Notes: generated from the sequence alone by a model not told the origin. DNA of 5,435 nt from CF-118 sp035689345 (GCA_035689345.1 DASSLR010000077.1:1-5435), one strand, 5' to 3'. Shown: positions 1 to 5,059, numbered from the stretch's first letter. Made by a program: numbers and translations.

Positions 1-455
1 GCGACCACCAGCGCCGGCCGCGTCCACGATCCGCTCAGGCCCGCTCCGAGGGCGGCCGCCAGCGCCGCGAACGAGACGATGGTCGCCGGGTTGGTGATCG
101 TCAGGCCCAGGATCGAGGCGTACGCCCAGGCGAGACCCGCGCCGGTTGTCCTGGTGGTCGCTTCACGCTCGGCCGGGGCGGTGACGACCGCGCGGAGGCC
201 GATGAAGACGAGCGCCGCGCCCCCGACCAGGGCCAGCCAGTGCGTGACCCCTTGCAGCGCGCCGGCGATCGCGGCCATGCCGAAGATCGCGATAGCTGCG
301 TAAGAAGCGTCGGCGGTCGCGACTCCGAGTCCGGAGACGAGCCCGGTCAGCCAGCCGCGGAGTAGGCCTCGCCTAAGGCAGAGAAAAAAGATCGGCCCGG
401 GCGAAGCCGCGATCGCGAACCCAAGCGCGAAGCCCCTGATCAGCAGGCTGGCCAC
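1..455 (-). CDS. LysE/RhtB-family translocator, 5' portion (C-terminus beyond window)
   Basis: Inner-membrane exporter of the LysE/RhtB family, whose members export amino acids or related small metabolites; the substrate cannot be read from this fragment. Translating the reverse strand from GTG at 455 gives 151 residues with no stop before the left edge. Visible marks are an N-terminal hydrophobic helix leading into SPGP (residues 18-21), a second segment with GLVSGLGVATAD (38-49), a third with HWLALVGGAALVFIGLR (72-88), a variable hydrophilic linker (about 92-105) and the family-typical TITNPATI (119-126). About a quarter of a usual 200-residue protein is missing. The start is well constrained: an in-frame TGA lies four codons upstream (465-467), and GAGAGG sits 5 nt before the GTG. 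It is transcribed divergently from the gene at 521. The family call is firm; the substrate is unknown. Confidence 0.88.
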   Translation of the reverse strand, partial: MASLLIRGFALGFAIAASPGPIFFLCLRRGLLRGWLTGLVSGLGVATADASYAAIAIFGMAAIAGALQGVTHWLALVGGAALVFIGLRAVVTAPAEREATTRTTGAGLAWAYASILGLTITNPATIVSFAALAAALGAGLSGSWTRPALVV

Positions 456-520
456 CCGAACCTCTCATGAGACGGAAATTGTAGGTGTCGCACCCCCGGC
501 AGCAGCCGATGATTACGGGC

Positions 521-868
521 ATGGCGAAGGAGTACACGACAATCGTTCTTCACATCGCGTCCAAGCGAGCCAAGGAATTCGAGGCTCTGTTCGAGCGCGA
601 AGAGCTCAAGCGATGGGACGACTACACGGCTCGCGGTAGGTTCCTGGAGGCGCGATTGATCAAGTGCGAGGTCAGCACGCTGCAGGTGGAGGGCGTCCAG
701 GACTACGTGTTGCAGGTGGTGCTCCCGGACCACGACGCCCATAACGAGCACGATGACGATCCCGGCTTCAAGGCCTACGACAGGAAAGCCGAGAAATTTC
801 AGCCTGAAGGGCCAACGGTGACGTTTGGAACCTTGCTCTTCGAGCGGCGCGCCCCAACCTCCGCCTAG
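521..868 (+). CDS. Conserved-type hypothetical protein, 115 aa
   Basis: I cannot assign a function. The 115-residue soluble protein has no signal peptide or membrane segment. It opens with a probable beta strand (EYTTIVLHI), then a charged helix (SKRAKEFEALFEREELKRWDDY, residues 14-35), a second strand region (FLEARLIKCEVSTLQ), another strand (QDYVLQVVLPD) and an acidic His/Asp-rich stretch (HDAHNEHDDD, 71-80). The alternating strand/helix order with a central acidic-charged helix would suit a small ferredoxin-like or dimeric alpha-beta-barrel fold, but that is inference. Start choice is uncertain: ATG at 521 gives the shortest form, beginning right at the first strand; ATG at 509 and GTG at 485 are in frame and none has a convincing Shine-Dalgarno. 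The gene diverges from the exporter at 455, so both would share a promoter region of under 70 bp. Its TAG overlaps a GTG that opens a possible 49-codon ORF. Confidence 0.75.
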   Translation: MAKEYTTIVLHIASKRAKEFEALFEREELKRWDDYTARGRFLEARLIKCEVSTLQVEGVQDYVLQVVLPDHDAHNEHDDDPGFKAYDRKAEKFQPEGPTVTFGTLLFERRAPTSA

Positions 869-1017
869 TGGCGCCGAAGCAGCCACGGCTGCCAGGGGTC
901 CAGTTCTTCACGGGCACCGGCCTTGTCGAGAAGCCGGGGCGGCCCGACCAGTTCGAGGCCGCCGCCGGCAAACTTGCTCTGTTTCGGATCGAGTCAGATC
1001 AGGTCAGGACGCCGTGA
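868..1017 (+). CDS. Possible small ORF, 49 codons, translationally coupled
   Basis: A GTG at 868-870 overlaps the upstream TAG by one base (TAGTG). It opens a 49-codon frame ending at TGA 1015-1017, beginning MAPKQPRLPG and containing GTGLVEKPGRPDQFEAAAGK. By hand count roughly four fifths of its third positions are G or C, as in the flanking genes. The junction type is typical of reinitiation after termination. Against it: all three plus-strand frames are open here because of high GC, there is no Shine-Dalgarno beyond what coupling would supply, I recognise no family, and the last 14 bases overlap the 3' end of the convergent ferritin-like gene. It may instead be a degraded remnant or untranslated trailer. 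Confidence 0.3.
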   Translation: MAPKQPRLPGVQFFTGTGLVEKPGRPDQFEAAAGKLALFRIESDQVRTP

Positions 1018-1699
1018 TGCCCAGCGCGAGGAGGGCGCCGACGGCGTCGCCTGCCGTGGCGTACGGCACCGAGCGCGCGCCCGTGTCGCCGAGCATGCCC
1101 GCGGGCTTGACGAGATCGCCTTCGTAGAACCGGTCGTTCGGCGGGTCGATCCCGATGATGTCGTTGATCAGGACGCGGTGTTCGCACTCGATGCCGCAGA
1201 TCTGAGCCGCCGCCTCGGCGACGAAGGCGTTGCCGCTGGAAGCCGCCTGCTTGACCGCGCCCAGGTACGCGCCGATGAAGATCGATTCGAGAGCCGCGCC
1301 CATGGCGAGCATCGCGCCCTTCGACGCGAAAGTGCCGGCGGGGAACTTGAAGGTGTGAGCGGGAAAGTCGACTCCCACGCTCAGCAGCGTGGCGAGGTGA
1401 GATGACTCCTGGTTGAAGGCCGCCTGGAAGTAACCGCGATGCGAACTGTTCAGCAGTGTTGATGTGGCTAGGTCACCCGCTGCCGAGTAAGGCGAGCCGG
1501 AGCCGAGAGCGTTGCCGTAGAACGCGATGCCGATTCGCTCCGCGCCCACCGCCGCGGCGGCAAAATCCGTCGTGGCATCGGCCAGCGCAGGGATGACACG
1601 GGAGAGGCCTGCCGCGCCGGCGGCCGCGGCGCCTCCGACGACGATGAGCTTCTGCATGAACGAGCGACGGGTCGCGACGGGCGCGTTGAAGTCACGCAT
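1004..1699 (-). CDS. Tat-exported ferritin-like domain protein
   Basis: Predicted cell-envelope protein of the ferritin-like superfamily (Ferritin_2-type four-helix bundle), 231 residues. Residues 10-17 (TRRSFMQK) match the twin-arginine consensus, followed by a hydrophobic Ala/Gly core and AxA at 38-40 (ALA before Asp41), a plausible signal-peptidase site. Candidate diiron ligands fall in the expected order: Glu54 in GAERIGIAFY, Glu98/His101 in ExxH (NQESSHL), Glu138 in ALESIFIGAY, and Glu171/His174 in ExxH (IECEHR). A full ligand set argues for metal binding, perhaps iron/peroxide chemistry outside the membrane; the real substrate is unknown. Tat export would allow folding and metal loading before secretion. 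The start is ATG 1699, preceded by GAAGGGGAA, with the Tat motif close to the N-terminus; the longer frame from 1816 would bury the signal. It diverges from the 1905 operon across a shared 205-bp region. Confidence 0.88.
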   Translation of the reverse strand: MRDFNAPVATRRSFMQKLIVVGGAAAAGAAGLSRVIPALADATTDFAAAAVGAERIGIAFYGNALGSGSPYSAAGDLATSTLLNSSHRGYFQAAFNQESSHLATLLSVGVDFPAHTFKFPAGTFASKGAMLAMGAALESIFIGAYLGAVKQAASSGNAFVAEAAAQICGIECEHRVLINDIIGIDPPNDRFYEGDLVKPAGMLGDTGARSVPYATAGDAVGALLALGITAS

Positions 1700-1705
1700 T
1701 TTGCG

Positions 1706-1714
1706 TTCCCCTTC
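1706..1714 (-). promoter_or_regulatory. Ribosome binding site of the ferritin-like gene
   Basis: On the minus strand GAAGGGGAA lies about 6-7 nt before ATG 1699. It decides the start: the upstream in-frame ATG at 1816 has no comparable site and would place 39 residues ahead of the Tat signal. Confidence 0.7.
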
Positions 1715-1722
1715 TTGAAGTG

Positions 1723-1769
1723 CGGCTCGGAGGATCCAGGCGCCGTGCACAGGGCGGCAAGCCGAGCCG
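1723..1769. repeat. 8-bp inverted repeat in the ferritin-like gene leader
   Basis: CGGCTCGG at 1723-1730 and CCGAGCCG at 1762-1769 are exact inverted copies separated by 31 bp, which themselves contain the small palindromes GGCGCC and GTGCAC. It lies 24 bp upstream of ATG 1699, so in a transcript of the ferritin-like gene it could form a loose leader stem. In a GC-rich sequence an 8-bp match at this distance may be chance, and no function is assigned. Confidence 0.3.
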
Positions 1770-1808
1770 TATGTGATTACGAATCCCCCGTCGCCGTGGA
1801 TCATCGAT

Positions 1809-1848
1809 CTCCACAAAGGGTTCTCGTCGCGTTCACAGGGCGTTCACA
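1809..1848 (+). promoter_or_regulatory. 11-bp-periodic direct repeat; putative OmpR/PhoB-type response-regulator operator
   Basis: Two exact copies of GCGTTCACA begin at 1829 and 1840, so GTTCACA recurs at 1831-1837 and 1842-1848 with a 4-bp spacer. Stepping back 11 bp each time gives GTTCTCG at 1820-1826 and CTCCACA at 1809-1815 (five of seven matches). Head-to-tail 7-bp boxes at 11-bp spacing are the known site architecture of OmpR/PhoB-family regulators; streptomycete PHO boxes resemble GTTCACC and mycobacterial PhoP boxes resemble TCACAGC with 4-bp spacers. The array ends 56 bp before the operon that encodes such a regulator and lies 110-150 bp upstream of the divergent ferritin-like gene. 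Autoregulation is inferred; I see no convincing -10 element to fix a transcription start. Confidence 0.55.
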
Positions 1849-1888
1849 ACTCCGTCGAATGCTGTGGCTCGTAAACCCCCGGTGATTC

Positions 1889-1894
1889 AAGGAG
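1889..1894 (+). promoter_or_regulatory. Ribosome binding site of the small membrane protein gene
   Basis: AAGGAG is a strong Shine-Dalgarno, with a 10-nt spacer to ATG 1905, a little longer than ideal. No nearer in-frame start competes. Confidence 0.6.
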
Positions 1895-1904
1895 TGAGAA
1901 CGAC

Positions 1905-2306
1905 ATGAGACGCGGTTTCGGATTGTTGGGACTGCTGGTGACGATCGTCATCGTCGCGGCGGTCGGGGTGATCGCCTACCAGGCGGGCTGGTCGGACGGC
2001 TTCGCGCAGCACGTGCCCGCGAACGCCACGGCGCCGGCCGCGGGCTACTACCCGTACTACTACGGCCCGCACTTCTTCGGCTTCGGCTGGATCTTCGGCT
2101 TGCTGTTCTTCCTGTTCTTCCTGTGGGTGATCTTCAGGGTGATCGGGTTCGGCCTGTGGGGCATGCGCGGCTACCGCGGCGGCCCCGGCGGCTGGCATCA
2201 GTTCCGCGACGAGCGGATGCGCGAGTGGCACGACCGCGCCCACAGCGGTGAGTCGGGCTCAGGGTCGCAGGCTCCGCCGCCTCCTCCTCCGCCCACGACT
2301 GCGTAG
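1905..2306 (+). CDS. Small aromatic-rich two-TM membrane protein, first gene of a two-component operon
   Basis: A 133-residue membrane protein of unknown function. Residues 5-25 form one hydrophobic segment (after MRRG) and about 61-82 a second (IFGLLFFLFFLWVIFRVIGF). The short stretch between them, probably outside, ends in a striking aromatic cluster (GYYPYYYGPHFFGFGW, 47-62). The tail holds GGWHQFRDERMREWHDRAH (95-113), followed by a Ser/Gly region and a run of seven prolines (124-130) encoded by a CCT/CCG tract. Small proteins with this plan and a final E-W-H-x-R-A-H motif are, from memory, often found directly ahead of OmpR-type regulators in actinobacteria. It leads the operon, ending 18 bases before the regulator ATG. 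The kinase lacks a sensor domain, so this protein could be its ligand- or stress-sensing partner, or a membrane target of the system; both are inference. Confidence 0.8.
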   Translation: MRRGFGLLGLLVTIVIVAAVGVIAYQAGWSDGFAQHVPANATAPAAGYYPYYYGPHFFGFGWIFGLLFFLFFLWVIFRVIGFGLWGMRGYRGGPGGWHQFRDERMREWHDRAHSGESGSGSQAPPPPPPPTTA

Positions 2307-2321
2307 TTGAACGACGGAACT

Positions 2322-2350
2322 AGGATGGTCGCCGGAGTGGCGACCATCCT
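2322..2350 (+). promoter_or_regulatory. Perfect 12-bp inverted repeat spanning the response-regulator start codon
   Basis: AGGATGGTCGCC (2322-2333) and GGCGACCATCCT (2339-2350) are exact inverted copies around a 5-base centre, GGAGT. Beyond a T-T mismatch two more pairs (2319-2320 with 2352-2353) can form. In mRNA this would be a very stable hairpin with ATG 2325 in its left arm, alternative GTG 2337 in the loop, and a GGAG in the loop. No T tract follows, so it is not a standard terminator. It could restrict initiation of the regulator unless melted by ribosomes finishing the upstream gene at 2304-2306, or act as a DNA operator. Confidence 0.6.
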
Positions 2351-3041
2351 TGTCGTCGATGACGAGCCGCGCATCGTGCAGATCGTGCGCGACTACCTCC
2401 AGCACGGCGGATTCGCCGTGCTCGTGGCGTCGGACGGGCCGGCCGCTCTGCGCACCGCGCGCACGGGGCGGCCTGACCTCGTCGTCCTGGACCTCGGTCT
2501 GCCTGGGCAGGACGGGCTCGACGTCGCACGCGCCCTGAGGCGCGACGGCGACGTGCCCATCATCATGCTCACGGCACGCAGCGAGGAGTCGGACAAGCTC
2601 GTCGGTCTCGAGCTCGGCGCCGACGACTACCTGACCAAGCCGTTCAGCCCGAAGGAGCTGGTCGCGCGCGTGCGCACCGTGTTGCGCCGGGCCGAGGGCA
2701 CCAAGCGGCAGCCGGACACCATTCGCGTCGGATCGGACGTGTCGCTGGACGTGCCGCGCATGGAAGTGCGCATCGGCGGCCGGCGGGTGGACCTGACCAA
2801 GACCGAGTTCCAGCTGCTGGCCATGCTCGCGCGGCAGCCGGGCCGCGTGTTCACACGCGCCCAGCTGCTCGACGCCGTGCGCGGCGTGGCGTTCGAGTCA
2901 TACGAGCGCGCCATCGACGCGCACGTGAAGAACATCCGGCGCAAGATCGAACCCGACCCGCGATCGCCGCGCTACCTGTTGACGGTGTTCGGAGTCGGGT
3001 ACCGCTTCGCCGAGCCGGCCGCACCTGCCGCCGGGCGATGA
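2325..3041 (+). CDS. OmpR/PhoB-family response regulator
   Basis: Cytoplasmic DNA-binding response regulator, 238 residues from ATG 2325. The receiver domain (about 6-120) has the acidic pair Asp12/Asp13 in ILVVDDEP, phospho-acceptor Asp56 in DLVVLDLGLPGQDGLD, Thr83 in MLTARSEESD and Lys105 in DDYLTKPFSPKEL. The C-terminal winged helix (about 138-229) runs from LDVPRMEVRIGGRRVDLTKTEF to the recognition helix YERAIDAHVKNIRRKI and the wing LLTVFGVGYRF, the trans_reg_C signature. All phospho-relay residues are present. Start is uncertain: TTG 2307 directly after the upstream TAG, ATG 2325 and GTG 2337 are in frame, none with a good Shine-Dalgarno, and the last two lie in a hairpin. Its stop overlaps the kinase start as ATGA, implying coupled synthesis. 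Likely target sites are the GTTCACA boxes at 1809-1848. Closest in style to BaeR/MtrA-type regulators; no specific symbol is justified. Confidence 0.95.
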   Translation: MVAGVATILVVDDEPRIVQIVRDYLQHGGFAVLVASDGPAALRTARTGRPDLVVLDLGLPGQDGLDVARALRRDGDVPIIMLTARSEESDKLVGLELGADDYLTKPFSPKELVARVRTVLRRAEGTKRQPDTIRVGSDVSLDVPRMEVRIGGRRVDLTKTEFQLLAMLARQPGRVFTRAQLLDAVRGVAFESYERAIDAHVKNIRRKIEPDPRSPRYLLTVFGVGYRFAEPAAPAAGR

Positions 3042-4132
3042 GCCGGCGCTGGGGTCCCCCGCCCGGCCGGCGGCCGCCGTGGTGGCCGGAGGATCGCGAG
3101 TGGCCCCCGCCGTCCCATCGGTGGCGCGGCCGCGGCGGGCCGCCCGGGTTCGTGTGGCGGCTCGGCTGCCTGGCGCTGACCGCGATCGTGCTGTTCGCGT
3201 TCGCGATCACCGCGGTCACGAGCCTCCTCGCCCAGCGATTCGGCGCGCTGCCGGTGATCGCCGCGCTGTTTCTGATGTTCGTGCTCTTCGCCTCGGTCGG
3301 CGGTCGTGGCATGCGGCGCTTCACGCGGCCGATGGACGACCTGATCGACGCCGCGGGACGCATCGAGCGAGGCGATTACTCCGCGACCGTCTCCGAGACC
3401 GGGCCTCGCGAGCTGCGCTCGGTCGCGCGCGCGTTCAACTCCATGTCCGCGCGGCTCAAGTCGAGTGACGAGCAGCGGCGCACGTTTCTCGCGGACGTCG
3501 TGCACGAGCTGCGCACGCCGCTTTCGGTGATCCGCGGCCAGGCGGAGGGAATCTCAGACGGCGTGTACAGCGCCGACGCAGAGCACGTGGCCGCGATCGT
3601 CGATGCCACGAAATCGCTCGAAGTGCTGGTCGAGGACCTGCGCACCCTGGCGTTGACGGACACCGGAAGCCTCGCCATGAATCGCGAGCCCGTCGATCCC
3701 GCGGAGCTGGTGCAGGAATCGGTGGCTGCGTTTGCGGCTCAAGCCGGCGAGGCCGGCGTGAAGCTGAGCGCTTCGACCGCGGACGGGCTGCCCCCGGTCG
3801 ATGTCGACCCGACGCGGATGCGCAGCGCGATCGGCAACGTCATCGCCAACGCCATCCGGCACACGCCGTCCGGCGGCTCGGTTTCGGTTGACGCGTCCGC
3901 CGGCGCGGCCGGAGTGGTCTTCACGGTGACCGACACGGGCACCGGGATCGCGCCGGACCTGCTGCCGCACGTGTTCGAGCGATTCGTGCGCGGCGCAGAC
4001 TCGAAGGGCAGCGGCCTGGGGCTCGCCATCGCCCACGACATCACCGCCGCCCACGGCGGGACGATCGACGTTCAGAGCTCGAGCGGCGCGGGCACGACGT
4101 TCCGCATCACGCTCCCGGCGGCGGCGACGTAG
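3038..4132 (+). CDS. Sensor histidine kinase, HAMP-containing, minimal extracytoplasmic loop
   Basis: Membrane histidine kinase, 364 residues, cognate partner of the regulator it overlaps by 4 bp. Residues 1-40 are an unusual Pro/Trp/Arg-rich, probably cytoplasmic, tail. Two hydrophobic segments (about 41-64 and 69-88) are joined by only a few residues (LAQRFGAL), so there is no extracellular sensor domain. A HAMP segment follows (about 90-143, with FTRPMDDLIDAAGRIERGDY), then the HisKA H-box FLADVVHELRTPLSVI with phospho-acceptor His156. The ATPase domain shows the N-box NVIANAIRHTP (Asn267, Asn271), G1 DTGTGIAP (Asp299), the F region HVFERF and G2 GSGLGLAIA (324-332). All catalytic boxes are intact. 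The H-box context resembles BaeS-like kinases. The short loop suggests intramembrane sensing or sensing through the small membrane protein encoded first in the operon. No T-tract terminator is seen downstream. Confidence 0.95.
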   Translation: MSRRWGPPPGRRPPWWPEDREWPPPSHRWRGRGGPPGFVWRLGCLALTAIVLFAFAITAVTSLLAQRFGALPVIAALFLMFVLFASVGGRGMRRFTRPMDDLIDAAGRIERGDYSATVSETGPRELRSVARAFNSMSARLKSSDEQRRTFLADVVHELRTPLSVIRGQAEGISDGVYSADAEHVAAIVDATKSLEVLVEDLRTLALTDTGSLAMNREPVDPAELVQESVAAFAAQAGEAGVKLSASTADGLPPVDVDPTRMRSAIGNVIANAIRHTPSGGSVSVDASAGAAGVVFTVTDTGTGIAPDLLPHVFERFVRGADSKGSGLGLAIAHDITAAHGGTIDVQSSSGAGTTFRITLPAAAT

Positions 4133-4187
4133 CGCAAGATTCGGCGCGCCGCGCCCTCATACGAGTTGGGGGTAGTAGACGCTCGCC

Positions 4188-4661
4188 ATGCGCGTCGCGG
4201 TCGCGGCTCTGTTGTTCGCCACCATCGTGTCCTGTGGCGTCAGCAGCGGCGCTTCGGCCACGCCGTCCGGTGCGGGGCTGCTTTCGAACCCGTGTGGCTA
4301 CCTGACCACCGCGGATTTCCAGGACACGCTTGGGCTGCCGCTGCAGGGATACCGCGCGGGCCAGGCGTGCGCGTATCGCGACCAGCACGGCAACACGTGC
4401 CAGGTGACCGTGATCGGTGATGCGGGCCAGTACGCCACGTCGAAGACAGCAGCCGGGCAGTACGGTGACGTGGAGGCGATGGCCGCGGGTGAGCAGGGCT
4501 TCTACAGCGCAAAAGCGCAGACGCCGGGCGTGTGGATCTTCGACTTCGGGTTCATGAAAGCCGGGGCGTTTGCGGGCGCGGTATGCGGCGCGCGTTTCGG
4601 CGCGAGCAATCCGAAACCGCAGGCCGTGCGACTCGCGAATTTGATCGCGTCGCGAATCTGA
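4188..4661 (+). CDS. Predicted lipoprotein of unknown function (DUF3558-like)
   Basis: A 157-residue secreted protein. MRVAVAALLFATIVSC has a short basic start, a hydrophobic core and a lipobox (IVSC), placing the lipidated cysteine at residue 16; a Ser/Gly/Ala/Thr-rich linker follows. The mature part has four more cysteines: Cys36 in NPCGYLTTADFQDTLGL, Cys61 in GQACAYRD, Cys71 in NTCQVTV and Cys133 in GAVCGARFG, which could form two disulfides. The pattern PCxxLTxADxxxxLG followed by a cysteine before a Tyr-containing strand resembles the DUF3558 lipoproteins of actinobacteria; that link is from memory and moderate. The start is ATG 4188, since it begins the signal peptide, although the nearest purine run (GGGGG, about 15 nt upstream) is too far to be ideal. 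It lies 55 bp after the kinase on the same strand and may be read through from the operon. Confidence 0.8.
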   Translation: MRVAVAALLFATIVSCGVSSGASATPSGAGLLSNPCGYLTTADFQDTLGLPLQGYRAGQACAYRDQHGNTCQVTVIGDAGQYATSKTAAGQYGDVEAMAAGEQGFYSAKAQTPGVWIFDFGFMKAGAFAGAVCGARFGASNPKPQAVRLANLIASRI

Positions 4662-4693
4662 TCGGTAAGTAAGCAGCCGCCGGTTGGCGTTGC

Positions 4694-4727
4694 CCTGATT
4701 AGGAGCGTTTTCTTGCTCCTGATCAGG
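4694..4727 (+). promoter_or_regulatory. 13-bp stem-loop ahead of the basic protein gene
   Basis: CCTGATTAGGAGC (4694-4706) pairs with GCTCCTGATCAGG (4715-4727) over 13 positions, including one G-T wobble, around the 8-base loop GTTTTCTT. It falls between the lipoprotein stop and the next Shine-Dalgarno. No T run follows on either strand, so it is not a canonical intrinsic terminator, though U-less terminators are proposed in actinobacteria. The right arm CTCCT (4716-4720) is also complementary to the Shine-Dalgarno AGGAG at 4731-4735, so two mutually exclusive pairings are possible. A dyad operator is the other reading. Confidence 0.55.
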
Positions 4728-4730
4728 ACG

Positions 4731-4736
4731 AGGAGG
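4731..4736 (+). promoter_or_regulatory. Strong ribosome binding site of the basic protein gene
   Basis: AGGAGG, a consensus Shine-Dalgarno, sits 5 nt before ATG 4742 and is the best site in the window. It lies within the small palindrome GAGGA-GG-TCCTC (4730-4741) that reaches the start codon, and can alternatively pair with CTCCT of the upstream stem-loop. Confidence 0.75.
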
Positions 4737-4741
4737 TCCTC

Positions 4742-5059
4742 ATGGCAACGAGAAAGACGTCAGCGCGTCGCAGGACAACGAGCCGTGCGCTCACCACCCG
4801 CGGCCGCAACCGTATGGCGGGCCACAAGTTCGCGTTCGCCCGCAAGCGCAAGGAGCCGATCAACGACGCGCGGCACGTGCGCAACGCGGTGGCGCGTTTC
4901 GACCAGGTCGAGGGCGTGACCAATGCAGAGCGCGATCGCGCGTGGCGGCGCATCCGCGAGGCGGCACGGAAGTATGGCGTGCACATCGAAGCCCGCGGTT
5001 GGCGATCGCTGATGAAGGGCGGCAAGACCGGTCGGCGCCGGAGCCGCACCCGCCGCTAG
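4742..5059 (+). CDS. Highly basic small protein with conserved central domain, function unknown
   Basis: A 105-residue protein with no signal peptide or membrane segment. Both ends are extremely basic and disordered-looking: residues 1-24 (RKTSARRRTTSR and following) and 93-105 (GGKTGRRRSRTRR). The middle (about 28-91) reads as a compact domain: HKFAFARKRKEPINDARHVRNAVARFDQVEGV, then NAERDRAWRRIREAARKYGV, ending WRSLM. The P-I-x-D-x-x-H-V-R-N-A-x-A-R-F segment recurs, from memory, in short uncharacterised bacterial and phage-related proteins, so the core is probably a real conserved domain; I cannot name its role. Charge suggests nucleic-acid binding (inference). Expression looks strong, given a consensus Shine-Dalgarno at 5 nt, and possibly controlled by the preceding stem-loop. 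Its TAG overlaps the stop of the convergent gene through CTAG at 5056-5059. Confidence 0.8.
   Translation: MATRKTSARRRTTSRALTTRGRNRMAGHKFAFARKRKEPINDARHVRNAVARFDQVEGVTNAERDRAWRRIREAARKYGVHIEARGWRSLMKGGKTGRRRSRTRR

Noticed and set aside
440..886. Long minus-strand frame opposite the gene at 521
   Set aside because: Its product is low-complexity with no domain, while the plus frame has a regular strand/helix pattern and charged helix; it also runs across the start of the exporter gene.
994..1008. TCAGA-TCAGG-TCAGG short tandem repeat at the 3' end of the ferritin-like gene
   Set aside because: Three degenerate 5-bp units only, mostly outside the coding sequence, with no sign of function.
923..1405. 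Plus-strand open frame opposite the ferritin-like gene
   Set aside because: Arg/Ala-rich shadow translation typical of GC-rich DNA; the minus frame encodes a complete ferritin-like ligand set.
1796..1814. GTGGA...TCCAC imperfect dyad next to the repeat array
   Set aside because: Only five outer pairs match and the interior does not; too weak to separate from background.
1700..1816. N-terminal extension of the ferritin-like gene from ATG 1816
   Set aside because: It would put 39 residues before the Tat signal, has no ribosome binding site, and would cover the operator-like repeats; ATG 1699 has GAAGGGGAA at a good distance.
2272..2295. CCT/CCG tract as a phase-variable microsatellite
   Set aside because: It is short and mixed in unit, encodes a proline run near the C-terminus, and shows nothing to support slippage-based switching.
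4136..4160. GGCGCGCCGCGCC downstream of the kinase as a terminator
   Set aside because: Only about a 5-bp stem with a 3-base loop and no T tract; in this composition it is likely chance, so no terminator is called.
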